This document shows positions 13,987 through 22,433 of a stretch of 64,000 bases of DNA, one piece after another (the first letter of the stretch is position 1; each line of letters starts with the position of its first letter). The translations under genes and the position numbers were made by a program. Below the pieces are notes generated by a model, which was not told where the DNA came from, searched no databases, and worked only from the letters and a program-made list of their open reading frames with translations. The DNA is from DASSCW01 sp036556325 (GTDB lineage: Bacteria > Chloroflexota > Limnocylindria > QHBO01): positions 5,138 through 69,137 of the forward strand of contig DATBJR010000043.1 in assembly GCA_036556325.1 (NCBI GenBank). Reading direction: 5' to 3'.

Positions 13987-14138
13987 CCCCGAATCCCTGA
14001 CGCCGCGCCAGCGGTGCGTGGGCGCAACTGGCCCCAACGTCTGCCGCCGTCGCGACCATCGGGGCATGGAGGGCGATCCGCCGGGCCCGCACGCTTGGCG
14101 GCACACCCGTGCCCATGCCGTGCTCAGGGGACCGCGCA

Positions 14139-15878
14139 TTGCCAGACCGACTCCGCGCCATCGCCACCGCAGCCCTCACCGTCGCGCTGAGCTGGACGCT
14201 GCTGGGGGCCACTCCGGCGGCTGCGGCCGATCCGCTCAAGGTGGTGATCATCGTGGGGCCGACCGGCTCGTTGACCGCCAGCTACCGGTCAGCCGGGAAT
14301 GCCATCGCCGAGGTCGCCGTCGCGGCCGGCGCGGAGGTCGTCAAGGTCTACTCCCCGCGGGCGACCTGGGCCAGAGTCCGCCAGGCGGTGGAGGGCGCCA
14401 ACGTCGTCATCTACCTGGGCCACGGCAACGGCTATCCCAGCCCGTACAGCAGCACCGAGTGGACGGACAGGGTCAACGGCTGGGGCCTGAACCGCACCAC
14501 CACCGGTGGCGACTCGGATGACTGGTCGAAGCACATGGTGTACTGCGGCCAGAAGGCCCTGGTGGGCACGCTGACGTCGGCGGACGGGGCGGCCCAGTGG
14601 AAGTACTGCGGTGGCGCGAGGGGCACCCAGGGCATTCACCCCGCCGCCAGCTGGGTGATGATCTACAACAGGGCCTGCTACACGCCCGGCGCCAGCGAGG
14701 GCTGGGACGTGAAGGCGACCCAGTCGGTCGCCTTCAAGCGCGTCAGCAACTACAGCTACCCGGCCCTCAAGGTCGGTGGCGGCGCCTACTTCGCCACCGA
14801 CATGTATCGCGGCGCGGAGGGGCTGGTCGACCTGGTCCTGGCGCACCGCGACTGGACGTTCGGCGCCATCGCCGAGGCGGCGCCCGGCTACGACCTCGCG
14901 GCCCAGAGCCGGATGGAGCACCCGGACCTCCCGGGCCGCCAGCTGTGGATCCAGCGCACGGAGAACGGCATGGGCACCGACTACTGGTATGCGTATGCCG
15001 GCGACCCGAACCTGACCCCGTCCGGCGCGATGGGCGTCTATGTTCCGCCGCCGGCGCCGCAGGTGACTGCCGTGTCGCCGGCAGCCGGCACCTCCGACGC
15101 CACGACCGACACTGCCCTGACCGCCGCGTTCGACCTGCCGGTGACCGGCGTCAACGCCGCCTCGTTCCTGGTCCGCGACGCCTTCGGGCTGACCATGTCG
15201 GGCGTGGTGAGCTACAGCGCCGCCACGCGCACCGCCACCTTCACGCCGAGCACCCCGCTCGAGGCCGGGCTGCCGTACACCGCCAGCCTGACCAAGGGCA
15301 TCAGGAGCCGCCTGGGGGCTCGCCTGGCACGGTACTCGTGGTCCTTCAGCGTGGCGGGTCCGACGGGCGCCGCGGTCACCCTGTACGACGAGCCGCAGGC
15401 GCTGGTGCTCGAGCCTGGCACCAACACCCGCTACCTGTTCACGCGCGACGGCGTCCTGCGCGGGGAGCAGACGGCCACGCTCCTCGACGCCGCGCAGGTC
15501 ACCACGTCCATCCGTCGCACGCTGCCGAACCAGTCGGGCACCTGGTTCTACGTCGACGCCGGCACCTGGGCGCACTACTGGCTGCGCGAGTCGAGCGCGG
15601 TCCACCTGGCCGATGCCGTGGCCGCGGCCACGACTGGCGGCGAGGACGCGTTCTCGCCGGCGGCCCCGGTGCGCATCAAGCGCGGCACCCACACCGGGTA
15701 CGCCTTCGACGGCGGGACGATGACGGCCCACAAGACGCTGACCCTGACCGGCGGCCGTCGGGCTTACGCCGGCGAGCTGCGGAGCCTGCCCGGCCAGACC
15801 GGCCTCTGGTTCCACATCACTGCGGGCAGCTGGTCCGGCCGCTGGCTGCGCGCCTCGGACGTCGTCTACCTCGAGTAG
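14139..15878 (+). CDS. secreted protein with possible caspase-fold domain, Ig-like domain and two C-terminal repeats
   Basis: I place the start at TTG 14139 because AGGGGA lies 7 nt upstream and the product begins with a clean signal peptide (PDRLRAIATAALTVALSW, cleavage near PAAAA). ATGs at 14109 and 14115 are alternatives. The mature N-terminal domain begins KVVIIVGPTGSL. It has hydrophobic strands ending in His-Gly (VIYLGHGNG, His95) and Ala-Cys (MIYNRACYTPG, Cys180), the arrangement of clan CD (caspase/gingipain) peptidases. A Big_5/SbsA-type Ig-like domain follows (about residues 305-405), then two copies of a repeat of roughly 78 residues shared with the next two genes. Function is not established; peptidase activity is an inference from two motifs only. 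Confidence 0.75.
   Translation: MPDRLRAIATAALTVALSWTLLGATPAAAADPLKVVIIVGPTGSLTASYRSAGNAIAEVAVAAGAEVVKVYSPRATWARVRQAVEGANVVIYLGHGNGYPSPYSSTEWTDRVNGWGLNRTTTGGDSDDWSKHMVYCGQKALVGTLTSADGAAQWKYCGGARGTQGIHPAASWVMIYNRACYTPGASEGWDVKATQSVAFKRVSNYSYPALKVGGGAYFATDMYRGAEGLVDLVLAHRDWTFGAIAEAAPGYDLAAQSRMEHPDLPGRQLWIQRTENGMGTDYWYAYAGDPNLTPSGAMGVYVPPPAPQVTAVSPAAGTSDATTDTALTAAFDLPVTGVNAASFLVRDAFGLTMSGVVSYSAATRTATFTPSTPLEAGLPYTASLTKGIRSRLGARLARYSWSFSVAGPTGAAVTLYDEPQALVLEPGTNTRYLFTRDGVLRGEQTATLLDAAQVTTSIRRTLPNQSGTWFYVDAGTWAHYWLRESSAVHLADAVAAATTGGEDAFSPAAPVRIKRGTHTGYAFDGGTMTAHKTLTLTGGRRAYAGELRSLPGQTGLWFHITAGSWSGRWLRASDVVYLE
15381..15875 (+). repeat. two C-terminal protein repeats shared with the two downstream genes
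   Basis: The copies begin near residues 416 and 504. Each has a first half like GTHTGYAFDGGTMTAHK and a second half like GLWFHITAGSWSGRWLRAS. The repeat is at protein level; the DNA copies have diverged. Confidence 0.7.
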
Positions 15879-15941
15879 CCCTGGCCCCGGGGGGATCGCC
15901 GCTGGCCCTTCCGTACCATGGTTCGGAGCGGCTGGGATCGG

Positions 15942-15947
15942 TAGGGT
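15942..15947 (+). promoter_or_regulatory. probable -10 hexamer (TAGGGT) of the GH18 gene
   Basis: TAGGGT in ggtagggtgga sits about 63 nt before the GH18 ATG, and the context matches the element before the CAP gene (cgtagggtgag). No clear -35 was found. Confidence 0.4.
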
Positions 15948-16010
15948 GGAGACCGCTGCGGTCATACGCGACCGCGGCTGCGATCCCGACCCCGCGAGGT
16001 GACCGACCCC

Positions 16011-19000
16011 ATGCGCCGCCTGCCAGCCGCCATCCTCGGCCTCCTGCTCACCCTCGGCTCGATGCCGACCGCCGCCGTCCGCGCTGCTGATCCCTCCCCG
16101 GCCTCATCCGTCTCGCCGGAGCCGCTGGCGACGGGTGCGGTCCTCACCGCCGACGGACGCGTCCTGCCACCGATGCCGGCCGGGATGGAGCAGACGTCGG
16201 TCCACGCCGAGATGCTCGCCGCCCATGCCGCCGATGTCGTGCGCTTCACGCCGGGCGGCGCCCCATCGGTGCTGCTCACGCCCACCGGCAAGATCCAGAT
16301 GGCGGGGGCCGCGGTGGCGCCGGATGGCGGAGCCGTCAGCGCGCAGGTCTCCGCCGCCGGGCTGCCGAACGGGCTGCGCAAGGAGGTGTTCGGCTTCCTG
16401 CCGTACTGGATGCTGTCCGGCTCGGCACTGTCGTCGATGAACTACCACCTGGTCTCGACCATCGCCTACTTCAGCGTCAACGCCAAGATGACCGGCTACC
16501 TGGCCAAGGGCACCAGCACCAACCCCACGGCCGGCTGGGCCGGTTGGAAGAGCTCGGCCATGACCGGGGTGCTCAACCGGGCCCATGAGCAGGGGGTGCG
16601 GGTGGTGCTGACCGTCACGATGATGGCCTGGGACAGCGCCTCCGCCAGCCGGCAGGCGTCGCTGCTGCAGACGGCCAGCGCGCGCAGCCGGTTGGTGAAC
16701 CAGATCGTATCGGCCGTGCGCGACCGCGGCGCCGATGGCGTCAACCTGGACTTCGAGCCGCTGGCGACGAGCCTCCGCGACGAGTACGTCAGCTTCGTCA
16801 AGCAGCTGAAGCGCGGGCTCGCCAACGCCGGCGTGGGCGATTACCTGACGGTCAGCGTGATGGCCAGCGCAGCGACCTGGGCGACCGGCTACGACGTGGC
16901 GGGGCTGACGGCCGCCGACGCCGCCGACGCCCTGTTCGTGATGGGCTACGACTACAACTGGTCCGGCTCGTCGCGCGCAGGCGGCGTGGCCCCGATCCAG
17001 AGCCCGTTCACGATCGACGTGGCCGGCACCATGGCCGACTTCCTGACCCAGACCAGCGGCTCGAAGCTGATCTGGGGCGTGCCGTACTACGGCCGGACCT
17101 GGCCGACGAAGGCCAAGACCCTCAACTCGGCCACGCTCGGTGGCGGGTCGAAGGCGTACACCTACACCGGCCACCTGGCCGAGGCCGGGCGCTACGGCCG
17201 GCGCTGGGACGACGTGGGCAAGGTGCCGTGGTATCGCCACTGGGATGGCGCGGCCGGTCACTGGGTGCAGGGCTACTACGACGATTCGCATTCGCTGGGC
17301 GTGAAGTACGACCTCGTCAACTCGCGCGGCCTCAAGGGCACCGGCATGTGGACCCTGCTCATGGACCAGGGCCGCGACGAGCTCTGGCGCCTGCTGGCGC
17401 GCAAGTTCGTGAACGACACGGCGCCGCCGGTCGGCGGCATCAGCCTGCTGCCGAGCTCGGTCGACGGGGAGGCCTTCAAGGTCAGCTGGCGCGCCCAGGA
17501 CTACGCGTCGGGGGTATCGACCTACGGCGTGCAGTGGCGACGCCCGGGCGGCGTCTGGCAGCAGTGGCTGAGCAACACGAAGGCGACGTCGGCCTGGTTC
17601 ACCGGGACCGCCGGTCGCACCTACCAGTTCCGGATGCGCGCCATCGACGCCAAGGGCAACGTCCAGCCCTGGACGAGTCCTCCGGCGACGCCGACGTCGC
17701 TGACCCCGGCCGCCTTCGGCAAGGTGGTGGCCGCCACGCTCAACGTGCGGACCGGGCCCGGGACGGGCTACGGCATCATCGACAGCGCCGCCGCTGGCGA
17801 CCTGGTGTACGTCCTCGAAGGGCCCGTGAGCTCCGGCGGATACGAGTGGTATCGGGTCCAGTACGGCTTCACCGAATGGCCCAGCGCCGACTACCCGACC
17901 ATCGCCTGGATGGCCGGCAGCTCGTCCGGCACGCCGATGATCGCGCCGGCGCAGGCGCCAGCCGTGACCAGGCTGCGCCCCTTCGTGTCCCAGGGCAGCC
18001 GAACCGCCGCATTCAGCCCGAATGGAGACGGCGTGCAGGACAGCGCCACCATCGGTTTCAACCTGGCGGGGGCCACGAGCGCCACCCGGCTCGAGATCGT
18101 CGATGACGGCGGGGCGGTCGTCCGCTCCATTGGCCTCGGCGCACGTTCGGCCGGCGCCAACCAGGCGAGCTGGAACGGGCAGCTGGCATCCGGCGATCCG
18201 GCGCCCGACGGCCGTTACCTGGCCCGCATCGTGGCGACCGATGGAAGCGGCACGCTGCACGTCGGCCCGAGCGGCACCCTCAGCGCCGCCGCCCTGAAGC
18301 GCTGGGGCATCACCGTAGATGACGCTGCACCCGGCGTGGACGCCACGCCCGGGTCCGGCACATCGATGGTGCCGGCCATGGCCAAGGTCGAGGTCGCCTT
18401 CACCGAGCCGATGGCGGGGCTGGACGGCGCCGCGGTCCAGCTCACGGCTGATGGCGTGCCCCTGGCCGCGCACGCGTACGTCCGCGCCGACGACCGCAGC
18501 GTCCTGCTCCGAGCGGACGATCCGCTGCCCACCGGCGCTGCCATCGGCGTGGTCCTGGACGCGTCGGTGCGGGACGCGGCCGGCAATCGGCCGGCGATGA
18601 CCGCCTGGACCTTCAGCACGGCGCCCGGCCGGGCCTACGACCCGGCACGACACGGCACGCTGCGGCGCGGCACGCGGACCGGGTACGCCATCGGCGCCGA
18701 TGGCGACCTGCTCCTCCGCCACACCGCGGGGCTGTCCGCGGCGCGGGACGTCACGCTCAGCCAGCGCGCCGTGCTCCCGAACCTGCCGGGTCGCTGGCTG
18801 TATGCCAGGAGCGGCCCCCTCGCCGGCCGCTGGCTGCGAGAGACGGCCAACCAGCACGTCGACGGGTTCGTCTCGCGCACGACCTATGACACGGCCCAGC
18901 GGATCAAGCTGCGCGCGGGCGATCACCTCGGCTACCGCTTCACGCTCGACGGTCGCGTGCTGCGCACCAAGCGGCTCAGCCTGCGCAGGGGCGTGCTTGC

Positions 19001-19355
19001 CGCCTCGTCGGTGCGCGCCGTGATCAATGGTGTGACCTGGTGGCGGCTGTCTGGCGGGGCGCTGGACGGCTACTGGGTCGAGCAATCCGCGGCGGTGCAT
19101 CGCCGCGGCGCCGTGGGCAGGCTGCAGTTCGCCGCTCCGCCGCGCGTCGACGTCGCCGCCGGCACGTACACGGCGTACAGCTACGACTGGCTGGGACGGG
19201 TCCGCGGCTCGGTGACGGCGAAGGTCGGCAGCAGCACCGGTGTCCGCGTCGCGGCCTGGGCCGTCATCAACGGCACGCCCCGCTATCTCGTCAGCAGCGG
19301 GCCCTGGGCGGGCATGTGGCTGGCGGAGACCTCCGACACCCGGCTGCACGTCTGA
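16011..19355 (+). CDS. secreted GH18 glycosidase with SH3b, FlgD-like and Ig-like domains and three C-terminal repeats
   Basis: Probably cleaves an N-acetylglucosamine-containing polymer such as peptidoglycan or chitin outside the cell. The start is the ATG at 16011; the in-frame GTG at 15999 is part of the Shine-Dalgarno GAGGTGA, 9 nt upstream of the ATG. Domains in the 1114 residues are: a signal peptide (1 to about 27); a GH18 barrel (about 120-465) with DGVNLDFEP, catalytic Glu249 and the YaaH-like KEVFGFLPYWML opening; an FN3-like domain; a bacterial SH3 domain (VVAATLNVRTGPGTGYGII); a FlgD-like Ig fold (FSPNGDGVQDSATIGFNL); a Big_5-type Ig domain; and three copies of the repeat seen in its neighbours. 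The SH3b and repeats suggest wall attachment. Confidence 0.88.
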   Translation: MRRLPAAILGLLLTLGSMPTAAVRAADPSPASSVSPEPLATGAVLTADGRVLPPMPAGMEQTSVHAEMLAAHAADVVRFTPGGAPSVLLTPTGKIQMAGAAVAPDGGAVSAQVSAAGLPNGLRKEVFGFLPYWMLSGSALSSMNYHLVSTIAYFSVNAKMTGYLAKGTSTNPTAGWAGWKSSAMTGVLNRAHEQGVRVVLTVTMMAWDSASASRQASLLQTASARSRLVNQIVSAVRDRGADGVNLDFEPLATSLRDEYVSFVKQLKRGLANAGVGDYLTVSVMASAATWATGYDVAGLTAADAADALFVMGYDYNWSGSSRAGGVAPIQSPFTIDVAGTMADFLTQTSGSKLIWGVPYYGRTWPTKAKTLNSATLGGGSKAYTYTGHLAEAGRYGRRWDDVGKVPWYRHWDGAAGHWVQGYYDDSHSLGVKYDLVNSRGLKGTGMWTLLMDQGRDELWRLLARKFVNDTAPPVGGISLLPSSVDGEAFKVSWRAQDYASGVSTYGVQWRRPGGVWQQWLSNTKATSAWFTGTAGRTYQFRMRAIDAKGNVQPWTSPPATPTSLTPAAFGKVVAATLNVRTGPGTGYGIIDSAAAGDLVYVLEGPVSSGGYEWYRVQYGFTEWPSADYPTIAWMAGSSSGTPMIAPAQAPAVTRLRPFVSQGSRTAAFSPNGDGVQDSATIGFNLAGATSATRLEIVDDGGAVVRSIGLGARSAGANQASWNGQLASGDPAPDGRYLARIVATDGSGTLHVGPSGTLSAAALKRWGITVDDAAPGVDATPGSGTSMVPAMAKVEVAFTEPMAGLDGAAVQLTADGVPLAAHAYVRADDRSVLLRADDPLPTGAAIGVVLDASVRDAAGNRPAMTAWTFSTAPGRAYDPARHGTLRRGTRTGYAIGADGDLLLRHTAGLSAARDVTLSQRAVLPNLPGRWLYARSGPLAGRWLRETANQHVDGFVSRTTYDTAQRIKLRAGDHLGYRFTLDGRVLRTKRLSLRRGVLAASSVRAVINGVTWWRLSGGALDGYWVEQSAAVHRRGAVGRLQFAAPPRVDVAAGTYTAYSYDWLGRVRGSVTAKVGSSTGVRVAAWAVINGTPRYLVSSGPWAGMWLAETSDTRLHV
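18636..19352 (+). repeat. three C-terminal protein repeats of the GH18 protein
   Basis: The copies start near residues 876, 958 and 1037. Shared core: a GTRTGYAI or GDHLGYRF type motif, then a Gly-x-Val/Leu turn, and a closing LAGRWLRET, LDGYWVEQS or WAGMWLAET motif. The periods are 82, 79 and 78 residues. Confidence 0.75.
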
Positions 19356-19414
19356 CGCAGGCACCCCATCGGTACCAGACCGATTAGGTCATGCCCCGGC
19401 CGCATGGTGCTCCG

Positions 19415-19420
19415 TAGGGT
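19415..19420 (+). promoter_or_regulatory. probable -10 hexamer (TAGGGT) of the CAP-domain gene
   Basis: TAGGGT in ccgtagggtgag lies about 48 nt before the ATG and upstream of a strong Shine-Dalgarno (AGAGGGGGA). It is the third TAGGGT found before an envelope gene in this region. Confidence 0.4.
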
Positions 19421-19468
19421 GAGCCCGAACTCATCCGACTGACCACTGCCAGAGGGGGACTCATCCAG

Positions 19469-20470
19469 ATGCCCCAGTCCACGGGACGCGGACGCCTCGT
19501 CGCCGCACTCACCGCCCTGATGCTGCTGGCGGGCGCCGTCGCCGCCTCGCCAGCCACCACCCTCGCCTACGGTGGCGACGGGCTGCGGGCAGCCGCCAAC
19601 CGGCTCCGCGCCGACGCCCATGTCCCGCCGGTGGCCGGCACCGCGCTGCTCGACGACATCGCCAGCCACCGCGCCAGCCAGCTGGTCCGCCTTGACCGCC
19701 TGGAGCACGACATGGACTACGTCACCCATCGGCTCAACGACGCCGGGGTGTGCTGGAAGCAGGCGGGCGAGATCCTGGCCTGGGAGAGGGGTGCCTCCGA
19801 TTACGACTACCGGCGCACCGGGCAGGCCTGGTTCGATTCCGACACGCACCGGGACATCATGCTGGGCGCCGACTACAACGCCGCGGGTGGCGCCTGGCGC
19901 AGCGCGCCGCACCTGCAGCATTACTCGGTCATGGTCCTGGTGGAGCTGTGTGGCACGACCACCAGCTCGGTCAGCATCAGCGCCCTCAGGCCGCGCCGGA
20001 CCTACGACCCGGACCGGCCGCTCGTCCTGCGCCGCGGCCGGCATACCGGCTACAAGCTGAGCGCGGAGGGATTCGTCGTGTCGCGCCGGACCGTGTCGTA
20101 TGCCCACCGTGCCACGCGAACCACCTCCGGACGCGTCTACGTCGGCAACACGGCCTACCTGAAGGTCAGCAGCGGGAAGCTGCGGGGCTACTGGGTTCGG
20201 GAGAGCAGCCACACCCACGTCAGGGGCATGACCCAGTACCGCGAGTTCCAATCAGCGCGGGCCATCTCGGTGGCGGCCGGCCGCCACCGCGGCCATCGCT
20301 TCGATTGGCTGGGACGCGTCACCGACTCCCGCGGCCGCATCTATCGCCACGCCACCCTGACCGCCGCCACCGCCCGCGCGGTGATCAACGGGCGCGTCTA
20401 CCTGCGCTTCGCGAACGGCTGGCTGGCCGGACACTGGGTGCGGGACACCGGCCACATCACCTTCAGGTAG
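19469..20470 (+). CDS. secreted CAP/SCP-domain protein with two C-terminal repeats
   Basis: The ATG is preceded by AGAGGGGGA with about 10 nt spacing. The 333-residue product has a signal peptide (to about residue 33, VAASPATTLAY) and a CAP domain (about 35-175). The CAP domain contains NRLRADAHVPPV, a helix with RASQLVRL, a His in DRLEHDMDY, KQAGEIL, and AWFDSDTHRDIMLGADY followed by a terminal strand MVLVELC; these match the cysteine-rich-secretory-protein fold with its His and Glu site residues. Two copies of the repeat module follow (from residues 178 and 257). Bacterial CAP proteins have no single known activity. The shared repeat suggests it sits at the same surface location as the GH18 neighbour. 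Confidence 0.85.
   Translation: MPQSTGRGRLVAALTALMLLAGAVAASPATTLAYGGDGLRAAANRLRADAHVPPVAGTALLDDIASHRASQLVRLDRLEHDMDYVTHRLNDAGVCWKQAGEILAWERGASDYDYRRTGQAWFDSDTHRDIMLGADYNAAGGAWRSAPHLQHYSVMVLVELCGTTTSSVSISALRPRRTYDPDRPLVLRRGRHTGYKLSAEGFVVSRRTVSYAHRATRTTSGRVYVGNTAYLKVSSGKLRGYWVRESSHTHVRGMTQYREFQSARAISVAAGRHRGHRFDWLGRVTDSRGRIYRHATLTAATARAVINGRVYLRFANGWLAGHWVRDTGHITFR
20000..20467 (+). repeat. two C-terminal protein repeats of the CAP protein
   Basis: The copies start near residues 178 and 257 (period 79). Core motifs are GRHTGYKLSAEG and GRHRGHRFDWLG in the first halves, and LRGYWVRES and LAGHWVRDT at the ends. These align with the repeats of the two preceding genes. Confidence 0.75.
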
Positions 20471-20492
20471 GGGCCACGGTCCCCACGCGTCG

Positions 20493-20498
20493 TAGAAT
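20493..20498 (+). promoter_or_regulatory. probable -10 hexamer (TAGAAT) of rph, leaderless geometry
   Basis: TAGAAT ends 8 nt before the rph ATG, and no Shine-Dalgarno lies between. Transcription would start at or next to the start codon. Confidence 0.5.
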
Positions 20499-20506
20499 CG
20501 GCGCCG

Positions 20507-21238
20507 ATGTCTATCGCCGTTGCCCGCCGTCCCGATGGACGCGCCACCACCCAGCTCCGGCCGGTCAAGATCGTGACCGACTACCTGAAGTTCGCCGAGG
20601 GTTCGGTTCTGATCCGGGTCGGGGATACGCGCGTCATCTGCGCGGTCACCATCGAGGATCGGGTGCCTGGCTGGCTACGCGGCAAGGGCACCGGCTGGGT
20701 CACCGCCGAGTACAGCATGCTGCCGCGCGCCGGGACCGAGCGCAGCCAGCGTGAGGCGCACACCGGTCGCATCGGCGGGCGGACGCACGAGATCCAGCGC
20801 CTGATCGGACGGTCGCTGCGCGGGGTCATGGACCTGGCGAAGCTCGGCGAACGCACCGTCACCGTCGACTGCGACGTGATCCAGGCGGATGGCGGCACGC
20901 GTACGGCCAGCATCACCGGCGCCTACGTGGCGCTGGCCCGCGCACTGAAGAAGTACGGCATGGCGCACCTGCTGACCGGGCAGGTGGCCGCCGTCAGCGT
21001 CGGCATGTCGGGCGGCACGCCGCTGCTGGATCTGAACTACGCGGAAGACTCGACGGCCGACGTCGACTTCAACGTGGTGATGACCGATGACGAGCGATTC
21101 GTCGAGGTGCAGGGCACGGCTGAGCACCGCGCCTTCGACCGCGCGCAGATGAACGCGATGATCGACCTGGCGGCCGCCGGCATCCGCCAGCTGTTCGAGC
21201 TGCAGCGCACGGCCATCGACGCACCGGCTGCCGAGTGA
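20507..21238 (+). CDS. rph: RNase PH
   Basis: Phosphorolytic 3'-5' exoribonuclease that trims tRNA 3' ends. The 243 residues match the family length and show its conserved blocks: RPDGRATTQLRPVKI at the N-terminus, GDTRVICAVTIED, GWVTAEYSMLPRAGTERSQR, the Arg-rich GRTHEIQRLIGRSLR, DCDVIQADGGTRTASITGA in the active site, and NVVMTDDERFVEVQGTAE. It is the first gene of a tightly packed run; rdgB follows with a GTGA overlap, a common bacterial pairing. Confidence 0.96.
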   Translation: MSIAVARRPDGRATTQLRPVKIVTDYLKFAEGSVLIRVGDTRVICAVTIEDRVPGWLRGKGTGWVTAEYSMLPRAGTERSQREAHTGRIGGRTHEIQRLIGRSLRGVMDLAKLGERTVTVDCDVIQADGGTRTASITGAYVALARALKKYGMAHLLTGQVAAVSVGMSGGTPLLDLNYAEDSTADVDFNVVMTDDERFVEVQGTAEHRAFDRAQMNAMIDLAAAGIRQLFELQRTAIDAPAAE

Positions 21239-21843
21239 GGGACCTCCTGCTGGCGACCGCGAATCGCGGCAAGCAGCGAGAATTCGGCCGTCTGCTGGCC
21301 GGCATCCCCGGCCGGCTCGTCTTCCCGCAGGAGGTGGGCATCGACCTGGATGTGCCGGAGCCGTATCCGACCTACGCCGGCAACGCGGCTGCCAAGGCGG
21401 AGGCCTACTGCCTCGCATCCGGGCTGCTGACCCTGGCCGATGATTCCGGCATCGAGGTCGAGGCACTCGACTGGGGGCCCGGCGTGGTGACCGCACGGTT
21501 CGGGGGCGATGACGTGGCCGATCGGGTGGGGCTCCTGCTGGACGCGGTCGGCGACACGTCGCGTCGGGCGGCGCGCATGGTCTGCGTCCTGGCCTTGGCC
21601 ACCCCTGCCGCGGGACCGGGCGGGTCGCCACGAATCGAGATCTTCCACGGAGAGATGAGTGGCGAGCTGACGCGCCAGGCACGCGGCGATGGCGGCTTCG
21701 GCTACGACCCCGTCTTCCTCGGGCCGAACGGCCGCACGAACGCCGAGCTGCCGGAGGGCGAGAAGGACGCGATCTCGCATCGGGGCCGCGCGGTCGCGGC
21801 GGCCATGCCGCGGCTTCGCGAGCTGCTGCAGGCGCCGGCATGA
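21235..21843 (+). CDS. rdgB: RdgB/HAM1, XTP/dITP diphosphatase
   Basis: Hydrolyses non-canonical purine nucleoside triphosphates (XTP, ITP, dITP) to monophosphates and pyrophosphate. The GTG start overlaps the rph stop as GTGA. The 202-residue protein carries LLATANRGKQREF at the N-terminus, LADDSGIEVEAL (67-76, with catalytic and metal-binding Asp69/Asp70), and the C-terminal GFGYDPVFLGPNGRTNAEL and EKDAISHRGRAV motifs. All are diagnostic. The stop overlaps the next start as ATGA. Confidence 0.96.
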   Translation: MRDLLLATANRGKQREFGRLLAGIPGRLVFPQEVGIDLDVPEPYPTYAGNAAAKAEAYCLASGLLTLADDSGIEVEALDWGPGVVTARFGGDDVADRVGLLLDAVGDTSRRAARMVCVLALATPAAGPGGSPRIEIFHGEMSGELTRQARGDGGFGYDPVFLGPNGRTNAELPEGEKDAISHRGRAVAAAMPRLRELLQAPA

Positions 21844-22433
21844 GCGAGCCGGCGTTCGTCCACCCGACTGCCGAGGTCGAGCCGGGCGCGGAGGTCGGCA
21901 GCGGATCCCGCATCTGGAGCCACAGCCAGGTGCGAGCCGGGGCACGCATCGGGTCGGGCTGCAACGTCGGCCGCAACGTCTTCGTGGACGTCGACGTGAT
22001 CGTCGGCGACCGGGTGAAGATCCAGAACAACGCCAGCCTGTTCCGGGGCGTGACCGTGGAGGATGGCGTCTTCATCGGTCCGCACGTGTGCCTCACCAAC
22101 GACCGCCAGCCCCGCGCGGTGAACGCCGATGGCAGCCTGAAGACGGACGACGACTGGCAGGTGACGCCCATCCTGGTGCGCACCGGCGCGGCAGTCGGTG
22201 CGGCCAGCGTCGTGCTGCCGGGCGTGACGATCGGCCGCTGGGCCATGGTCGGGGCCGGCTCGGTGGTCACCCGCGACGTCGCCGATCACGAGCTCGTGTT
22301 TGGCAGCCCCGCCCGCCGGCGCGGCAGCGTCTGCGTCTGCGGCCAGCCACTGCCCGATGGGCTCGACGGTGCCCCGTTTGCCGGCAGCTGCCCGGCCTGC
22401 GGACGCCCGTTTCCGCCCGAGGCCGAGCGGTGA
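21840..22433 (+). CDS. left-handed beta-helix N-acetyltransferase, WbpD/WlbB-like, with C-terminal zinc-ribbon
   Basis: Residues 1-165 are hexapeptide repeats forming a left-handed beta-helix (GARIGSGCNVGRNVFVDVDV, then PHVCLTNDRQPRA and GVTIGRWAMVGAGSVV), the pattern of UDP-2-acetamido-3-amino-2,3-dideoxy-glucuronate N-acetyltransferases. It probably uses acetyl-CoA to acetylate the 3-amino group of a nucleotide sugar. The last 30 residues hold CVCGQPL and CPACGRPF, a Cys4 metal-binding pair not needed by the family. It is ATGA-coupled to rdgB and GTGA-coupled to the following epimerase. The substrate is inferred from family and context only. Confidence 0.8.
   Translation: MSEPAFVHPTAEVEPGAEVGSGSRIWSHSQVRAGARIGSGCNVGRNVFVDVDVIVGDRVKIQNNASLFRGVTVEDGVFIGPHVCLTNDRQPRAVNADGSLKTDDDWQVTPILVRTGAAVGAASVVLPGVTIGRWAMVGAGSVVTRDVADHELVFGSPARRRGSVCVCGQPLPDGLDGAPFAGSCPACGRPFPPEAER

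Noticed and set aside
15999..16001. GTG as start of the GH18 gene
   Set aside because: The GTG is part of the sequence GAGGTGA, which is the Shine-Dalgarno for the ATG at 16011; the ATG also begins the signal peptide cleanly.
15879..16010. Rho-independent terminators in gaps after the secreted-protein genes
   Set aside because: The gaps contain GC-rich inverted runs such as ccccgggg but no U-tract, so I could not support a terminator there or elsewhere.
16104..19364. Very long - strand frame (about 1086 codons) opposite the GH18 gene
   Set aside because: It is a GC-rich shadow: it has no recognisable family blocks, lies antisense to a gene with clear GH18, SH3b and Ig-like domains, and reads as Arg/Gly/Ala/His-rich sequence. 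Similar long shadow frames at 727-2199, 2231-3859, 5021-6823, 12388-14139 and 40598-43090 were dropped for the same reason.
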